Shown here: positions 1 to 7,593 of the stretch, piece by piece
Layout of the letters: the number at the start of each line of letters is the position of its first letter
How positions within the stretch are numbered: the stretch's first letter is position 1
IMG/VR virus record: IMGVR_UViG_3300021957_000292
Span: 1-24,428 of that record
Strand: one strand, 5' to 3'
DNA from: a virus
DNA length: 24,428 nucleotides
Notes under the pieces: model-generated
The model's input: only the letters and a program-made list of their open reading frames with translations
Database searches by the model: none
What the model was told of the DNA's origin: nothing
Program-made: the position numbers and the translations under genes

Positions 1-1125
1 TGTGTTTGTTGTTTTGTTGTAAACTACGTTGGCATCTCCACCGAATAAGCCACCGTCATTGAACTGCATCTGTGTGTTAGCACCGCCTGGTGATCCACCT
101 CCGCCTCCGCCTGAGTTAAGAGTCCAACTTAATCCACCTGATCCATCAGTTGCTAATACATATCCGTTGAGTCCGCCGTCAATATGTAAGTTTGCTACTG
201 GAAGTTCTATGTTAGGTGAAGTTTGTAAATTAGCATTACCTGAGACTGCAAGATTACCAAGAGAATCAATGACTACTGGCCCAGTAAATGTAGCAGTGTC
301 TGTGATTGCAATATTGGCTCCACCGATGTTACCTACTACAGATAATCCTCCACCGACTTGAAGCCCTGTTAACGTACCTACAGAAGTTATGTTTGGTTGA
401 CTAGCAACTGTAAGATTACCCGCAAAGTTTGCAAAGTTTGCACTTGCTCCTGCTGAGATATCTGCAAACACACCGTTAGCATATAAAACAGTATCAGATG
501 CACCTGTAAGATTGACTGCTGAGATGTTTCCTATACCAGTGATGTTTGCATATGTAACATTAGATATGTTTCCACCTTCACCTGCAATGTGTGTTGCTGA
601 TAATAGATTGGTATCTACATCATAAATGAAACCTGCATCTCCAGCAAAAGAACCTGCACTATTAAACTGAACTTGCATGTTGGAGCCACCAGGGCTACCA
701 TTACCACCACCGCCACCGCCTGATTGTGCTGTCCAACTTAATCCACCTGCACCGTCTGTTTGTAAAACATATCCGTTAACTCCACCTGATATAGAAACAG
801 TCTGTACATCTCCTAATGCAGTGTTTCCAGTGACTGATACATTGAGTGCTGTTAATGTATCTGAAGTCGAGTCAAATACTAGATTTGCACTTGCACCGAA
901 TACTCCGTCCTTGTTAAACTGAACTTCAGTGTTTGCTCCTGCTGGATCACTTGAAAAAGATGCTCCATTTGCATAAAAGTAGTTGTTTGCGTAAACACTG
1001 TTAGATGTGACATTACCGGCTGGGTAGTTATGATTTGTAACGATATTACCGTTTGCGGCTATAGCATCGATTGGTGGCAAGCCTACTGAATACCCGGTTA
1101 ATGCATTAAATTTGTCTGCGGCCAT
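1..1125 (-). CDS. Repeat-built tail fibre/virion structural protein, 5' part (partial)
   Basis: An open frame of 375 codons runs from ATG at 1125 off the left edge of the window, so only the N-terminal part is seen. The protein is rich in Gly, Ala, Asn, Ser and Thr with almost no charged stretches, as in phage fibre or adhesin-like virion proteins. A module recurs: a segment like NGYVLQTDGAGGLSW, then six glycines, then PGGxNxQxQFN followed by a G-x-F/L-G-G-D-A type segment. Two full modules and one partial one are visible, the full ones about 609 bases apart. The PGG..QVQFN motif is common in fibre-like proteins of marine T4-like phages (known from the family). A late-type box CATAAATA lies 25 bases upstream. 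Being a structural protein is fairly safe; the exact virion location is inference. Confidence 0.75.
   Translation of the reverse strand, partial: MAADKFNALTGYSVGLPPIDAIAANGNIVTNHNYPAGNVTSNSVYANNYFYANGASFSSDPAGANTEVQFNKDGVFGASANLVFDSTSDTLTALNVSVTGNTALGDVQTVSISGGVNGYVLQTDGAGGLSWTAQSGGGGGGNGSPGGSNMQVQFNSAGSFAGDAGFIYDVDTNLLSATHIAGEGGNISNVTYANITGIGNISAVNLTGASDTVLYANGVFADISAGASANFANFAGNLTVASQPNITSVGTLTGLQVGGGLSVVGNIGGANIAITDTATFTGPVVIDSLGNLAVSGNANLQTSPNIELPVANLHIDGGLNGYVLATDGSGGLSWTLNSGGGGGGSPGGANTQMQFNDGGLFGGDANVVYNKTTNT
59..171 (-). repeat. Gly-rich/QFN module, second full copy in the fibre gene
   Basis: This stretch encodes NGYVLATDGSGGLSW, a run of Gly, then SPGGANTQMQFN. It repeats the module at 665-780 with many identical bases, for example CCAACTTAATCCACCTG on the plus strand in both. 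It probably arose by internal duplication of a collagen-like or knotted fibre module. Confidence 0.7.
665..780 (-). repeat. Gly-rich/QFN module, first full copy in the fibre gene
   Basis: This encodes NGYVLQTDGAGGLSW, a Gly run, and SPGGSNMQVQFN. It is the partner of the copy at 59-171. A third, partial copy (PAGANTEVQFN) lies near 912-947 and lacks the Gly run. Confidence 0.7.
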
Positions 1126-1150
1126 GTGTTAGTTCCATTGTTGTATCTTG

Positions 1151-1158
1151 TATTTATG
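1151..1158 (-). promoter_or_regulatory. Late-type promoter box CATAAATA for the fibre gene
   Basis: On the minus strand the 8-mer CATAAATA sits 25 bases before the fibre ATG. It matches the T4 late consensus TATAAATA except at the first, variable base. The spacing leaves a short leader. This is a motif match only. Confidence 0.55.
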
Positions 1159-1208
1159 CTGATATAACAAAAATGATTTCATAAAAAAGAACCCTACAGC
1201 ACTTTTTT

Positions 1209-1216
1209 AATAAATA
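1209..1216 (+). promoter_or_regulatory. Possible late-type box AATAAATA directly before the HNH-like gene
   Basis: AATAAATA lies 5 bases before the ATG at 1222. If used as a T4-type late promoter, transcription would start at about the ATG, giving a leaderless message. The surroundings are very AT-rich, so chance occurrence is quite possible. Confidence 0.25.
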
Positions 1217-1221
1217 AAAGT

Positions 1222-1575
1222 ATGCTTACAAGACAACCAGTTAGACCTAAATGCACTAGTTGCAACATATCTTTTGCTAAACCTAACGGTATTAGTAAAC
1301 ATGGATTTCAGAAGTGGCACAAATATTGTGTAGATTGTGCTAAGGCAATCTATATTAAGAAGATACCAAAGAAGAATACAATGTGCATTGAGTGTGGGTT
1401 TGTGCCTGAGGATATGATTCAGTTAGATATTGCTTATAGAGACTTAAATCCAAATAACAAAACAAAAGAAAATATATTGACAATGTGTGCAAATTGTACT
1501 AGACTAAGAAATAAGAAAATAAGAGAAGGACAAAAACAACTAGAAATTTCTGTTGATTCAGAAATTAGAATTTAA
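1222..1575 (+). CDS. Small HNH-like zinc-binding protein, catalytic His apparently missing
   Basis: A 117-aa protein with four CxxC pairs: C11/C14, C36/C39, C55/C58 and C89/C92. The C-terminal half looks like an HNH fold: CIECG, then QLDI..RDLNPNN...N.LTMCANCTRLR. In active HNH enzymes the QLD segment is normally followed by a DH or HH and the final cysteine pair by a His; here Tyr-Arg-Asp and Thr occupy these places. It may therefore be a DNA-binding zinc protein rather than a nuclease. Similar small proteins occur in marine T4-like phages (recollection). It is the only plus-strand gene in the first 12 kb, and its stop overlaps the stop of the convergent neighbour. There is no clear Shine-Dalgarno sequence. 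AATAAATA ends 5 bases before the ATG. Confidence 0.6.
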   Translation: MLTRQPVRPKCTSCNISFAKPNGISKHGFQKWHKYCVDCAKAIYIKKIPKKNTMCIECGFVPEDMIQLDIAYRDLNPNNKTKENILTMCANCTRLRNKKIREGQKQLEISVDSEIRI

Positions 1576-2282
1576 AGTTTGATTTCTTCTATCTTATTGT
1601 ACCAGTCGTTGTAATAGATAGATAATTTTTCTCTGTCATATCCTCTGATTCCTAATAGATCATACATTTCTTTAACAGCATCTAATGTTTCTGTTTCAGA
1701 TTCATATTTTCTCACATCAAATTCATAAACGACATTTGGTAATGCTCTCATTTCTTCTATGTTTTCTTCATAATCACAAAGACGTTCATAAAAAACTTTA
1801 ATGTTTGGATCTTTACTTGCTCGTTTTTCTACATAATCATGTGGGTGTGTGAACAAGATAATGTTTGCATTCTTCCAAATCTTTTTGATTTCAATTACTT
1901 CTGGATTAAAGTGTGATGCTATAAAAAATTTGTAATCTCCGTGAGATACATCTTTAACATAGTCATGGTATGATATACCTCTCCAAGGATCGATATAATC
2001 TTTTTTATCAAATCCGAAAAAAAAGTTATCTGTGATATGAAGATCAGTCCATGTCATTCCCTTTTCTATCTCAGATAACTCACCTAGAAGATACTTTAAT
2101 TTATCATCTGGAGAGAACTCGCCTCTAAGTTGTGCTTCTGTTATTTCTTTATGACCGAACAAGCCATGATCTGATAGACTCAGACAATTCGCCATAAATT
2201 TGCCACCTGAATAATTGTGGTACCAAATTATAGTTAAGTTGTCTGTTTCTAAATTACAATCTTCTGGACGACATCTAGCCAT
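1572..2282 (-). CDS. Uncharacterised 236-aa phage protein, possible sulfotransferase-like P-loop
   Basis: Not firmly recognised. The N-terminus has a beta strand and glycine-rich turn, TIIWYHNYSGGKFMANCLSL. This looks like a phosphate-binding loop followed by a helix, as in sulfotransferase-like P-loop proteins. A second strand, KNANIILFTHPHDYVEKR, recalls the second half of such folds. The C-terminus is helical and charged (DWYNKIEEIKL). It begins one base after the stop of the 321-aa gene, so the two form an operon. Its stop codon overlaps that of the convergent HNH-like gene. There is no signal peptide or membrane segment. The P-loop idea is inference from motif shape only; being a real gene is much more certain than its function. 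Confidence 0.55.
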   Translation of the reverse strand: MARCRPEDCNLETDNLTIIWYHNYSGGKFMANCLSLSDHGLFGHKEITEAQLRGEFSPDDKLKYLLGELSEIEKGMTWTDLHITDNFFFGFDKKDYIDPWRGISYHDYVKDVSHGDYKFFIASHFNPEVIEIKKIWKNANIILFTHPHDYVEKRASKDPNIKVFYERLCDYEENIEEMRALPNVVYEFDVRKYESETETLDAVKEMYDLLGIRGYDREKLSIYYNDWYNKIEEIKL

Positions 2283-3248
2283 TTAGAGTTCTTCGCCTTC
2301 TTCTCCTCTACCATCACCGTGTCCATTTAATCGTGTGAGTTGATCTTGTACTTCTTTATATGACTCTGCTTCATCTTCGGATACAAGCGGTGGCTCAACG
2401 ATAGGCTCAACGTTAGTATCAACTTCTACTACATCGTCTATTGTACCAACTTCTCCTACAATTTCATTTACTGAAATATCTAAAGGAACTGTCGTTGATG
2501 CTTCTTTCTTTGCTTCTTCTACTTCATCATCAAACTCTTCCCAATAAACATTGAGACTTTCTGCGCCTTCTATATACTTGTCGCCAATATCATGCCACTT
2601 GGTGTTCATATAACCTATACCAGCATAATAGCCTTTGCCTGTAGTATCGTTGTAGTCATAGTCTGTTTCTAATTCTTTTTTATCATACCATACAGAATCA
2701 ATAAACTCACCCATATCAGTTTCAACAATACCATATGTGAATTTATATTTGTCAAATGGTTCGCCATCTGTTTCTACAAACCAGCAACCAAATCCACCTT
2801 TCTCTCCGCTATGAAATGCTAAAGTAGGAACATAGTTATCATCATCTTTAATGTCTTCATCATCAGGCACAGTGCCCATTGAATAACATTCTCTACCATA
2901 AAGAGGCATAATTGCTTCTAAAGGAGTTTCAGTTTCTGAGTAGTCATGTTTAGAGTCTAAACCAGTTACTTCTGTTACAAAGAATCCGCTATCAGCATAT
3001 GCGGCATTAATGTGTTCCAAATCATCACACTCCCACATATAGTAATCTTCTTTAGGAAGAGGGGCATCAGCATCTGGTTGCTCATCGTCCCAATCTAAAC
3101 TAGTGACATGTTCTATAATAGCCGATTCTCTTTCGCTTCTGTCATCGTGTTCGTTGAGAAAATACTCAACAAATTCTTCGTTTACTGTTCCAATTACTGT
3201 TTCTCCGCCATATCTGCCGGCTTCAATTCTGAAGATTCTTTTACTCAT
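2283..3248 (-). CDS. Uncharacterised acidic 321-aa phage protein
   Basis: Function unknown. The protein is strongly acidic, with many Asp/Glu clusters (DDEQPDADAPLPKEDYY, PDDEDIKDDDNY). The middle is rich in aromatic and glycine residues, with short beta-like stretches such as KFTYGIVETDMGEFIDSVWYD. The last 70 residues are low-complexity, rich in Glu, Val and Pro, and probably disordered. No Cys clusters, membrane spans or catalytic motifs stand out. It is the first gene of a two-gene operon with a consensus sigma70-type promoter (3286-3314) and a GGAG Shine-Dalgarno in the short leader. It is probably expressed early, unlike the capsid genes next to it. Acidity could fit DNA mimicry, but that is only speculation. 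Confidence 0.7.
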   Translation of the reverse strand: MSKRIFRIEAGRYGGETVIGTVNEEFVEYFLNEHDDRSERESAIIEHVTSLDWDDEQPDADAPLPKEDYYMWECDDLEHINAAYADSGFFVTEVTGLDSKHDYSETETPLEAIMPLYGRECYSMGTVPDDEDIKDDDNYVPTLAFHSGEKGGFGCWFVETDGEPFDKYKFTYGIVETDMGEFIDSVWYDKKELETDYDYNDTTGKGYYAGIGYMNTKWHDIGDKYIEGAESLNVYWEEFDDEVEEAKKEASTTVPLDISVNEIVGEVGTIDDVVEVDTNVEPIVEPPLVSEDEAESYKEVQDQLTRLNGHGDGRGEEGEEL

Positions 3249-3285
3249 AGGTGTACTCCGCTAAAACTATACTCGTATTTAATAT

Positions 3286-3314
3286 ATTATACTGCCTCAA
3301 AAATAATTTGTCAA
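3286..3314 (-). promoter_or_regulatory. Perfect-consensus sigma70-type promoter
   Basis: On the minus strand TTGACA (3314-3309), a 17-base spacer and TATAAT (3291-3286) match the bacterial housekeeping consensus at all 12 positions. The predicted start is near 3279, about 30 bases before the ATG at 3248, with GGAG between. It drives the 321-aa and 236-aa genes. Confidence 0.85.
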
Positions 3315-3332
3315 GCCTTTTTCTACCCAAAA

Positions 3333-3358
3333 AAAAGCCTCTAATAAAAGAGGCTTTT
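3333..3358 (-). terminator. Intrinsic terminator after gene 23
   Basis: Perfect 10-bp arms AAAAGCCTCT and AGAGGCTTTT enclose a 6-base loop. On the minus strand the hairpin is followed by a run of T. It lies 36 bases past the gene 23 stop and just upstream of the promoter at 3286-3314, so it insulates the early-type operon from capsid transcription. Because the arms end in A/T runs it could also act in the plus direction. Confidence 0.85.
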
Positions 3359-3394
3359 AAACTTATTTAATAAGTTGACTATATAATAATCGGC

Positions 3395-4594
3395 TTATTG
3401 GAAAGTTAAGTTTTGAACTGCGATCTCGCCTAAGTAATCAGCCGCATTACCAAATGATGATGCAGTGTTAGTTAGTTCGATGTAACCGTAACGAGTCATA
3501 AATGACACGACTGGCTCAAACGTAGCTGGATCTAGTACAACTCCACTGCTCATTAATGGAATATATGGGCAATAGAAGGCAGCCGCATCAGTCTCAGATG
3601 ATCCTTTGTATCCAACTAATACTGCTTGAGTATCAGGAGCATATGAATCAACGAAAACACGCATAGCGCCGTTCAACGTACCAACAAACTTAGTGTTAGT
3701 AGGTGCTTCAAAAGTACCTTCAGTTGTACGTGCAAATGCTGATGTAGTTGCAGATTGTAATACAGTTAAGGCCGCAGAACTCACAACAGCCCAGTTACCT
3801 GCGCCTCTACGTGTTCTTTGTGCGATCAAGTTTGCAACTCTGTTGATTAATACAGCAAGTGCCGCATGTTCATCACCAACGTAAGTAGCAGTACCAGATA
3901 CCGCAGCCTGATTATAAGTGAACTCAGTTGCCGCTAACGTTCTAAGAGATAGTAATACCTCTTGATCGATTTCAGCAGTGATTTCTTGTGCTAAAGCAGC
4001 CATAATCTCTGCTTCAACATCGATGCCGTGCTGAGACTGTGCGTCCTGAGCGGCTTCAAATGTCCAACGTGCTTGTAACTTACGTGACTTCGCTTCAACC
4101 GCTTGTCTTAAGATTTGCACACTGATTTGTTTACCACCGTTACCTTCTAATACCGCTGTGTCTCCACCTGTATATGAATTGGTTGTCGCTGTTCCACTAG
4201 CAGTACGTGAGTATGCTTGTGCAATTTTGAATGGTGATAATGCTTCTTCGCCTGCTGTTACTGATGTAGCGGCAGCCGAGTTGTCAGTCAATGACTGAGC
4301 ATAACGAACACGCAATGTGTGAATCTGTCCAACAGGACCAGTCATTGGCTGAACGCCGACTAGTTCGTTAGCAATAACAGTAGGCATAACCCTTCTGATT
4401 ACTGGTAAGATTACACGGTTAAGTGTTGCTATATTTCCTGCTCCGGTGCTACCTGCTGTAGCAGTCTCATTTAAGAGTCCTTTGCGAGTGTTTTCAAGGA
4501 CGACACCCATTGTTGATCGGCGATTGCCTTTTAAGCCTTCTAACAGAGCTTCTTTGGTTTCGCCCCAACGACTTTCTAAGAGTACTTTTGACAT
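3395..4594 (-). CDS. 23: Major capsid protein gp23
   Basis: T4-type major capsid protein, which forms the hexamers of the prohead shell. Recognisable stretches are RWGETKEALLEGL at the N-terminus, NIATLNRVILPVIRRVMPT and ELVGVQPMTGPVGQIHTLR. The HK97-fold body follows and the protein ends in an ELTNTASSFG..LGEI region. At 399 aa it is much shorter than T4 gp23 (about 520), implying a reduced insertion domain. The N-terminal 43 residues end in L-N-E, the (L/I)-x-E pattern cut by the gp21 protease, so the mature protein probably starts at T44. AGGAGA lies before the ATG. It is the last gene of the capsid cassette and is followed by a strong terminator. No obvious late box was found directly upstream, so it may depend on read-through from gene 22. 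Confidence 0.95.
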   Translation of the reverse strand: MSKVLLESRWGETKEALLEGLKGNRRSTMGVVLENTRKGLLNETATAGSTGAGNIATLNRVILPVIRRVMPTVIANELVGVQPMTGPVGQIHTLRVRYAQSLTDNSAAATSVTAGEEALSPFKIAQAYSRTASGTATTNSYTGGDTAVLEGNGGKQISVQILRQAVEAKSRKLQARWTFEAAQDAQSQHGIDVEAEIMAALAQEITAEIDQEVLLSLRTLAATEFTYNQAAVSGTATYVGDEHAALAVLINRVANLIAQRTRRGAGNWAVVSSAALTVLQSATTSAFARTTEGTFEAPTNTKFVGTLNGAMRVFVDSYAPDTQAVLVGYKGSSETDAAAFYCPYIPLMSSGVVLDPATFEPVVSFMTRYGYIELTNTASSFGNAADYLGEIAVQNLTFQ

Positions 4595-4626
4595 TGTTAT
4601 TTCTCCTAATCTATGTCTAGTTTAAA

Positions 4627-5739
4627 TTAAAGCCCTGCCAGACGTTTCAGATCAATCACGTTGCTACTTGCATCGGATTCATCTTCGACATGCTGTTCTT
4701 TCTTGGCAGATTTATTACCGGTTTGTACAGTTGAAACAGATTCAGTTAAAGATTTCTTTTCAGATTTCTTTTCACTTCCTTCATTTAATACTGCTGGTAA
4801 ATACTTGTCAAATGCGTTCTTCAGCTTTGGCGTCTGAACGCTTTCAAGTAAAGATCGCATTACTTGAGCCTTCTCTTTGTTCAAAGAAGCAGTTAATTTA
4901 ACCATTTCTTTTTCACGCTGAGTAGATTCTTTAATAATGTTAACTTCACGTTCCTTTGATTCAATGATCTGATTTGCTTTCGCAAGTTCGACCTTTGATT
5001 CTGCTAGTTCTTGTTCTTTATCATTCAATACAGAAACGATCTTACGTGTTTCAGCCTTATCATTTAGATAAGTTGTGCTGAATTCACCTGCGAATGTTTC
5101 AAATATCTTACGACCGAAGTTATTCTCCCTAGCGATTTTAATATCTTCTTTAAGTTGTGATAGTTCACCTTTAAGATGTGTTGCAACTGAAGCACTAACT
5201 CTTTTAGAACTCTCAGAGACGAATCTCGCTTTAAGTTCTTCAAGTTTAGCACGACCTTCTGCAACTAACTTAACTCGTTGTTCAACCACTGCTTGTCTAT
5301 CCTGAGCAAATTCTTTGATCTCTCTAGCCAATGCATGAGTGATAAACTTTTGAAGTTTATCTTGGTTTTCCAACTGAATCTTACGATCAGTACGTAGTTC
5401 TTTAATTTCTTCTGCTAACTTAGTTACCATAAAGTTATTAAATTTACCTGCACTTTCTTTAAGTTTCAATTTCGCTTTTACACGATCTTCGTTAATAGCC
5501 TTCTTCTCATCGTGGAAGTCTTTTATTTCTTCACTTAGAGATTCCGTTACCATCTTGTCAAGGGCCTCTACCATGACACTTCTGTCATGTTCATATCGTT
5601 GTGCAAATTCATTTCTGAGTTCGCCGCGGACTTGATCTTTAGCCTCGTTTAACTTAGTGCTCCAAGTACTTTCTAATTCACTTGCAACATCTTCGTTAAT
5701 AAGACCTGAATCAATTAATGGTTTGATAGCATCTAACAT
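4627..5739 (-). CDS. 22: Prohead core scaffold protein gp22
   Basis: The main internal scaffold around which the prohead is built, later digested by gp21. The 370-aa protein is almost wholly helical and charged, with long coiled-coil stretches. A unit of about 45 residues recurs in the first half: variants of L-(S/A)-x-E-I-K-(D/E)-F/L-x-x-D-R/E-K at about residues 70-165. The C-terminus (last 60 residues) is Ser/Lys-rich and then ends VIDLKRLAGL. Identification rests on the gene order 21-22-23, size and scaffold-like composition. A box TCTAAATA overlaps the upstream gp21 stop, and GAGGGG precedes the ATG. Confidence 0.88.
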   Translation of the reverse strand: MLDAIKPLIDSGLINEDVASELESTWSTKLNEAKDQVRGELRNEFAQRYEHDRSVMVEALDKMVTESLSEEIKDFHDEKKAINEDRVKAKLKLKESAGKFNNFMVTKLAEEIKELRTDRKIQLENQDKLQKFITHALAREIKEFAQDRQAVVEQRVKLVAEGRAKLEELKARFVSESSKRVSASVATHLKGELSQLKEDIKIARENNFGRKIFETFAGEFSTTYLNDKAETRKIVSVLNDKEQELAESKVELAKANQIIESKEREVNIIKESTQREKEMVKLTASLNKEKAQVMRSLLESVQTPKLKNAFDKYLPAVLNEGSEKKSEKKSLTESVSTVQTGNKSAKKEQHVEDESDASSNVIDLKRLAGL

Positions 5740-5753
5740 GCTGATTTCCCCTC

Positions 5754-5761
5754 TATTTAGA
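5754..5761 (-). promoter_or_regulatory. Possible late-type box TCTAAATA overlapping the gp21 stop
   Basis: TCTAAATA on the minus strand contains the TAA stop of gene 21 and lies 14 bases before the gene 22 ATG. A start at the usual distance would fall past the GAGGGG Shine-Dalgarno, so it may be chance or used weakly. Confidence 0.3.
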
Positions 5762-6395
5762 TTTTTAAGTCTTTGATAAGACGAGTTACCTCATCTTTCA
5801 AATAACGTTCTACTTGTTTATTGCCTCTCGCTTCTCGTGCTACTTCTAAAACTTTATGTCCGTTGGTCATATTCATCAGACCTTCGTATATTGCTTTAGG
5901 ATAAGCATTTGGTGCACTTGGTTGAGCAACAATATCTACTGTGATTATTTCAAAATCACTTACACGGCCATCTAAATCGTTAACGTTTCCGCTACCTCTA
6001 CTAGATACACCGAGTTTTACCCCCGACTCTAACATGGTCTGAACTAACTGACCCATTGGAGTTGGTAAAATCTTTAACTTACCGTAACCGTTCGGTCCAT
6101 CCATCCACATATTTGAGATCATGTGTGATACACGATCTAAATTGATTTTTAAATCATCTGGATGGTCAACTTCACCTAATACTGAATTGCCTTCTTTAAT
6201 CTGAGCATTCAGTGTGTCTACGGCATTTTCGATCTCGTTGACAGGATAAACACGTTCATTTGCGTTTTTTACCCCGCCTTGTATGAAGATACCCTTCATA
6301 TAAAGAGTCTTCAAATCAGAATCACCTTCTTTAACAGACTCGACAACCATTTCGGAGTTGTCGAATGTTAAGTGTTCTTTAAGATATAAAGCCAT
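5757..6395 (-). CDS. 21: Prohead core protease gp21
   Basis: Serine protease that matures the prohead by cutting the scaffold, core proteins and the gp23 N-terminus. The 212-aa protein has the family triad: His78 in GEVDHP, Ser131/Ser132 in GVSSRGSG, and Asp154 in ITVDIV. The segment KNANERVYP near residue 43 and GYGKLKILPTPMG near 103 are also typical of this fold. The length equals T4 gp21 (212 aa). The gene follows the gp67-like gene after 13 bases and precedes gene 22 after 17 bases, in the conserved T4 order. AAGGAA precedes the start. Confidence 0.94.
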   Translation of the reverse strand: MALYLKEHLTFDNSEMVVESVKEGDSDLKTLYMKGIFIQGGVKNANERVYPVNEIENAVDTLNAQIKEGNSVLGEVDHPDDLKINLDRVSHMISNMWMDGPNGYGKLKILPTPMGQLVQTMLESGVKLGVSSRGSGNVNDLDGRVSDFEIITVDIVAQPSAPNAYPKAIYEGLMNMTNGHKVLEVAREARGNKQVERYLKDEVTRLIKDLKI

Positions 6396-6408
6396 TTATA
6401 TCAGTTCC

Positions 6409-7212
6409 TTAATCTATAACAGATTTAGTGTTTGTACCTGAAGCCTGTGTAGTCACTGGCTTAGGAGCGGCAGACATGTCTTTCATGTTTTTGCCGGGCT
6501 GATTTTGGAAGCTAGAAGCGCCATCAACGTCTTTTGCTTTTGGAGCTGGACGTCCTTGCTCTCCTGAATTGCCTTCATCAAAATCTACTGGATGTGCATC
6601 CATTCCTTTTTGACCTGAGTTTGCATCTACTGGAGACTTAGTATTTTCACCGTTGTCGCCCATTTTTGCTGTGACTTTTTGAAGTGTAATTGCTTCTGCA
6701 ACTAATTCTTCATCATCAACAGAAACGTCTACGTCTACTTCTTGGTCGTCAATATCACCTTCGATATCATCTTGCTTGTCTTCGATGTCATGCAAGTCTG
6801 CATCCATCTCATCGTCACGACCTTTTAGTTCGTCTTCGTCTGCCATGATTTCATCAAAGTCAGCCATTAATTCGTCTAGTTTGTCTTCGATTCTGATAAC
6901 AGCATCTTCAACTTCAGAAGATTCTTCACCAGAGTCTCCGTCAATGTCAAAAATCTCTTCAGATTCGATATCAATTTGTTCGTCTTCATCTTCTGAGACG
7001 CCTTGTTCTTCTGAGGCGATTTCGTCCATCATTTCGCCTACATGCTCTTCGCTTTCATGCATGTCATCGTCATCCATAGCCTCTTCTGCCATAATTGACT
7101 CATAGATTTCTCTGGACTTTTCTACAACGATGTCATGGAAAAGGTCTTTTGCCTGTTCTTCGTTCTCATTAATAATGAGGTCGATAAGTTTATCAAATTT
7201 TTTGTTTTCCAT
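6409..7212 (-). CDS. 67: Prohead core protein, gp67-like with long acidic tail
   Basis: The first 40 residues (KFDKLIDLIINENEEQAKDLF, then VVEKSREIYESIM) look like the amphipathic start of T4 gp67/gp68 core proteins. The following part is extremely rich in Asp, Glu and Ser, with DDE/EDE runs to about residue 165, as in the acidic T4 gp67. The last 80 residues are low-complexity, with Gly, Asn, Pro and Lys. At 267 aa it is over three times longer than T4 gp67 (80 aa). It may stand in for both gp67 and gp68, since no other core gene lies between portal and protease except a 76-aa ORF. Several L/I-x-E sites for gp21 occur. AGGAG and a GCTAAATA box precede it. Confidence 0.75.
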   Translation of the reverse strand: MENKKFDKLIDLIINENEEQAKDLFHDIVVEKSREIYESIMAEEAMDDDDMHESEEHVGEMMDEIASEEQGVSEDEDEQIDIESEEIFDIDGDSGEESSEVEDAVIRIEDKLDELMADFDEIMADEDELKGRDDEMDADLHDIEDKQDDIEGDIDDQEVDVDVSVDDEELVAEAITLQKVTAKMGDNGENTKSPVDANSGQKGMDAHPVDFDEGNSGEQGRPAPKAKDVDGASSFQNQPGKNMKDMSAAPKPVTTQASGTNTKSVID

Positions 7213-7253
7213 TATTGGTCTCCTGATTGTTTATAAATGGCTTTATGTAAAGA

Positions 7254-7261
7254 TATTTAGC
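7254..7261 (-). promoter_or_regulatory. Late-type box GCTAAATA before the gp67-like gene
   Basis: GCTAAATA on the minus strand lies 41 bases before the ATG at 7212, directly after a small hairpin (7266-7282). The position fits a late promoter for genes 67-like, 21, 22 and 23. Confidence 0.5.
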
Positions 7262-7265
7262 ACAT

Positions 7266-7282
7266 AGCCACCAAAAGTGGCT
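7266..7282 (-). other. Small hairpin upstream of the gp67-like late box
   Basis: AGCCAC and GTGGCT form a 6-bp stem with loop CAAAA. No T-run follows on the minus strand, so it is a poor terminator. It may protect the 3' end of upstream mRNA. Confidence 0.4.
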
Positions 7283-7332
7283 TTTAAGTACTACTTTTTT
7301 ACGTTTTTTGAGTTTTTGAGGTAAAAATAGGC

Positions 7333-7359
7333 AAAAAACTAAATTAATTTTAGTTTTTT
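7333..7359 (-). terminator. AT-only hairpin at the end of the 76-aa gene (weak terminator)
   Basis: Eleven-base arms AAAAAACTAAA and TTTAGTTTTTT with a 5-base loop overlap the stop codon of the 76-aa gene. On the minus strand the 3' arm ends in six T. The stem has a single G:C pair, so it would be weak and termination partial. Confidence 0.35.
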
Positions 7360-7588
7360 AAAGAGAAGGACCGGCGCCTTCTTCTGGTTTTGCACCATAC
7401 TGATTTTTAACTTTCAGTAAATGTTTTGCTTTTTCGTAATTTCTCACATCTAACATTTTACGCAATTTTCTAATTTGGTTTAATGTGAGTTTAGTTTTCC
7501 TAGATGTTCGCCAAACAGGTTTTGAGTTGTCATCTCCGACATCTTGGAACCCGGGTATTGCGGCGTCAAACATTTCAAATAATTTCAT
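7358..7588 (-). CDS. Small conserved protein between portal and core genes
   Basis: A 76-aa basic protein lying between the portal and gp67-like genes, where T4-like marine phages often carry a small ORF of this kind (recollection). It begins MKLFEMFDAAIPGF, then has a Lys/Arg-rich helical stretch, SRKTKLTLNQIRKLRKMLDVR, and a short loop-like tail. No enzyme motif is visible. Position suggests a minor head-assembly role, possibly in the place of gp68, but this is inference. The start has no clear Shine-Dalgarno; GATAAATA ends 5 bases upstream of the ATG. It follows the portal stop by 21 bases. Confidence 0.65.
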   Translation of the reverse strand: MKLFEMFDAAIPGFQDVGDDNSKPVWRTSRKTKLTLNQIRKLRKMLDVRNYEKAKHLLKVKNQYGAKPEEGAGPSL

Positions 7589-7593
7589 AAGAG

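Noticed and set aside
6776-7105. A 109-codon plus-strand Ser-rich frame opposite the gp67-like gene
   Set aside because: It is the antisense shadow of Asp/Glu codons in the acidic core gene.
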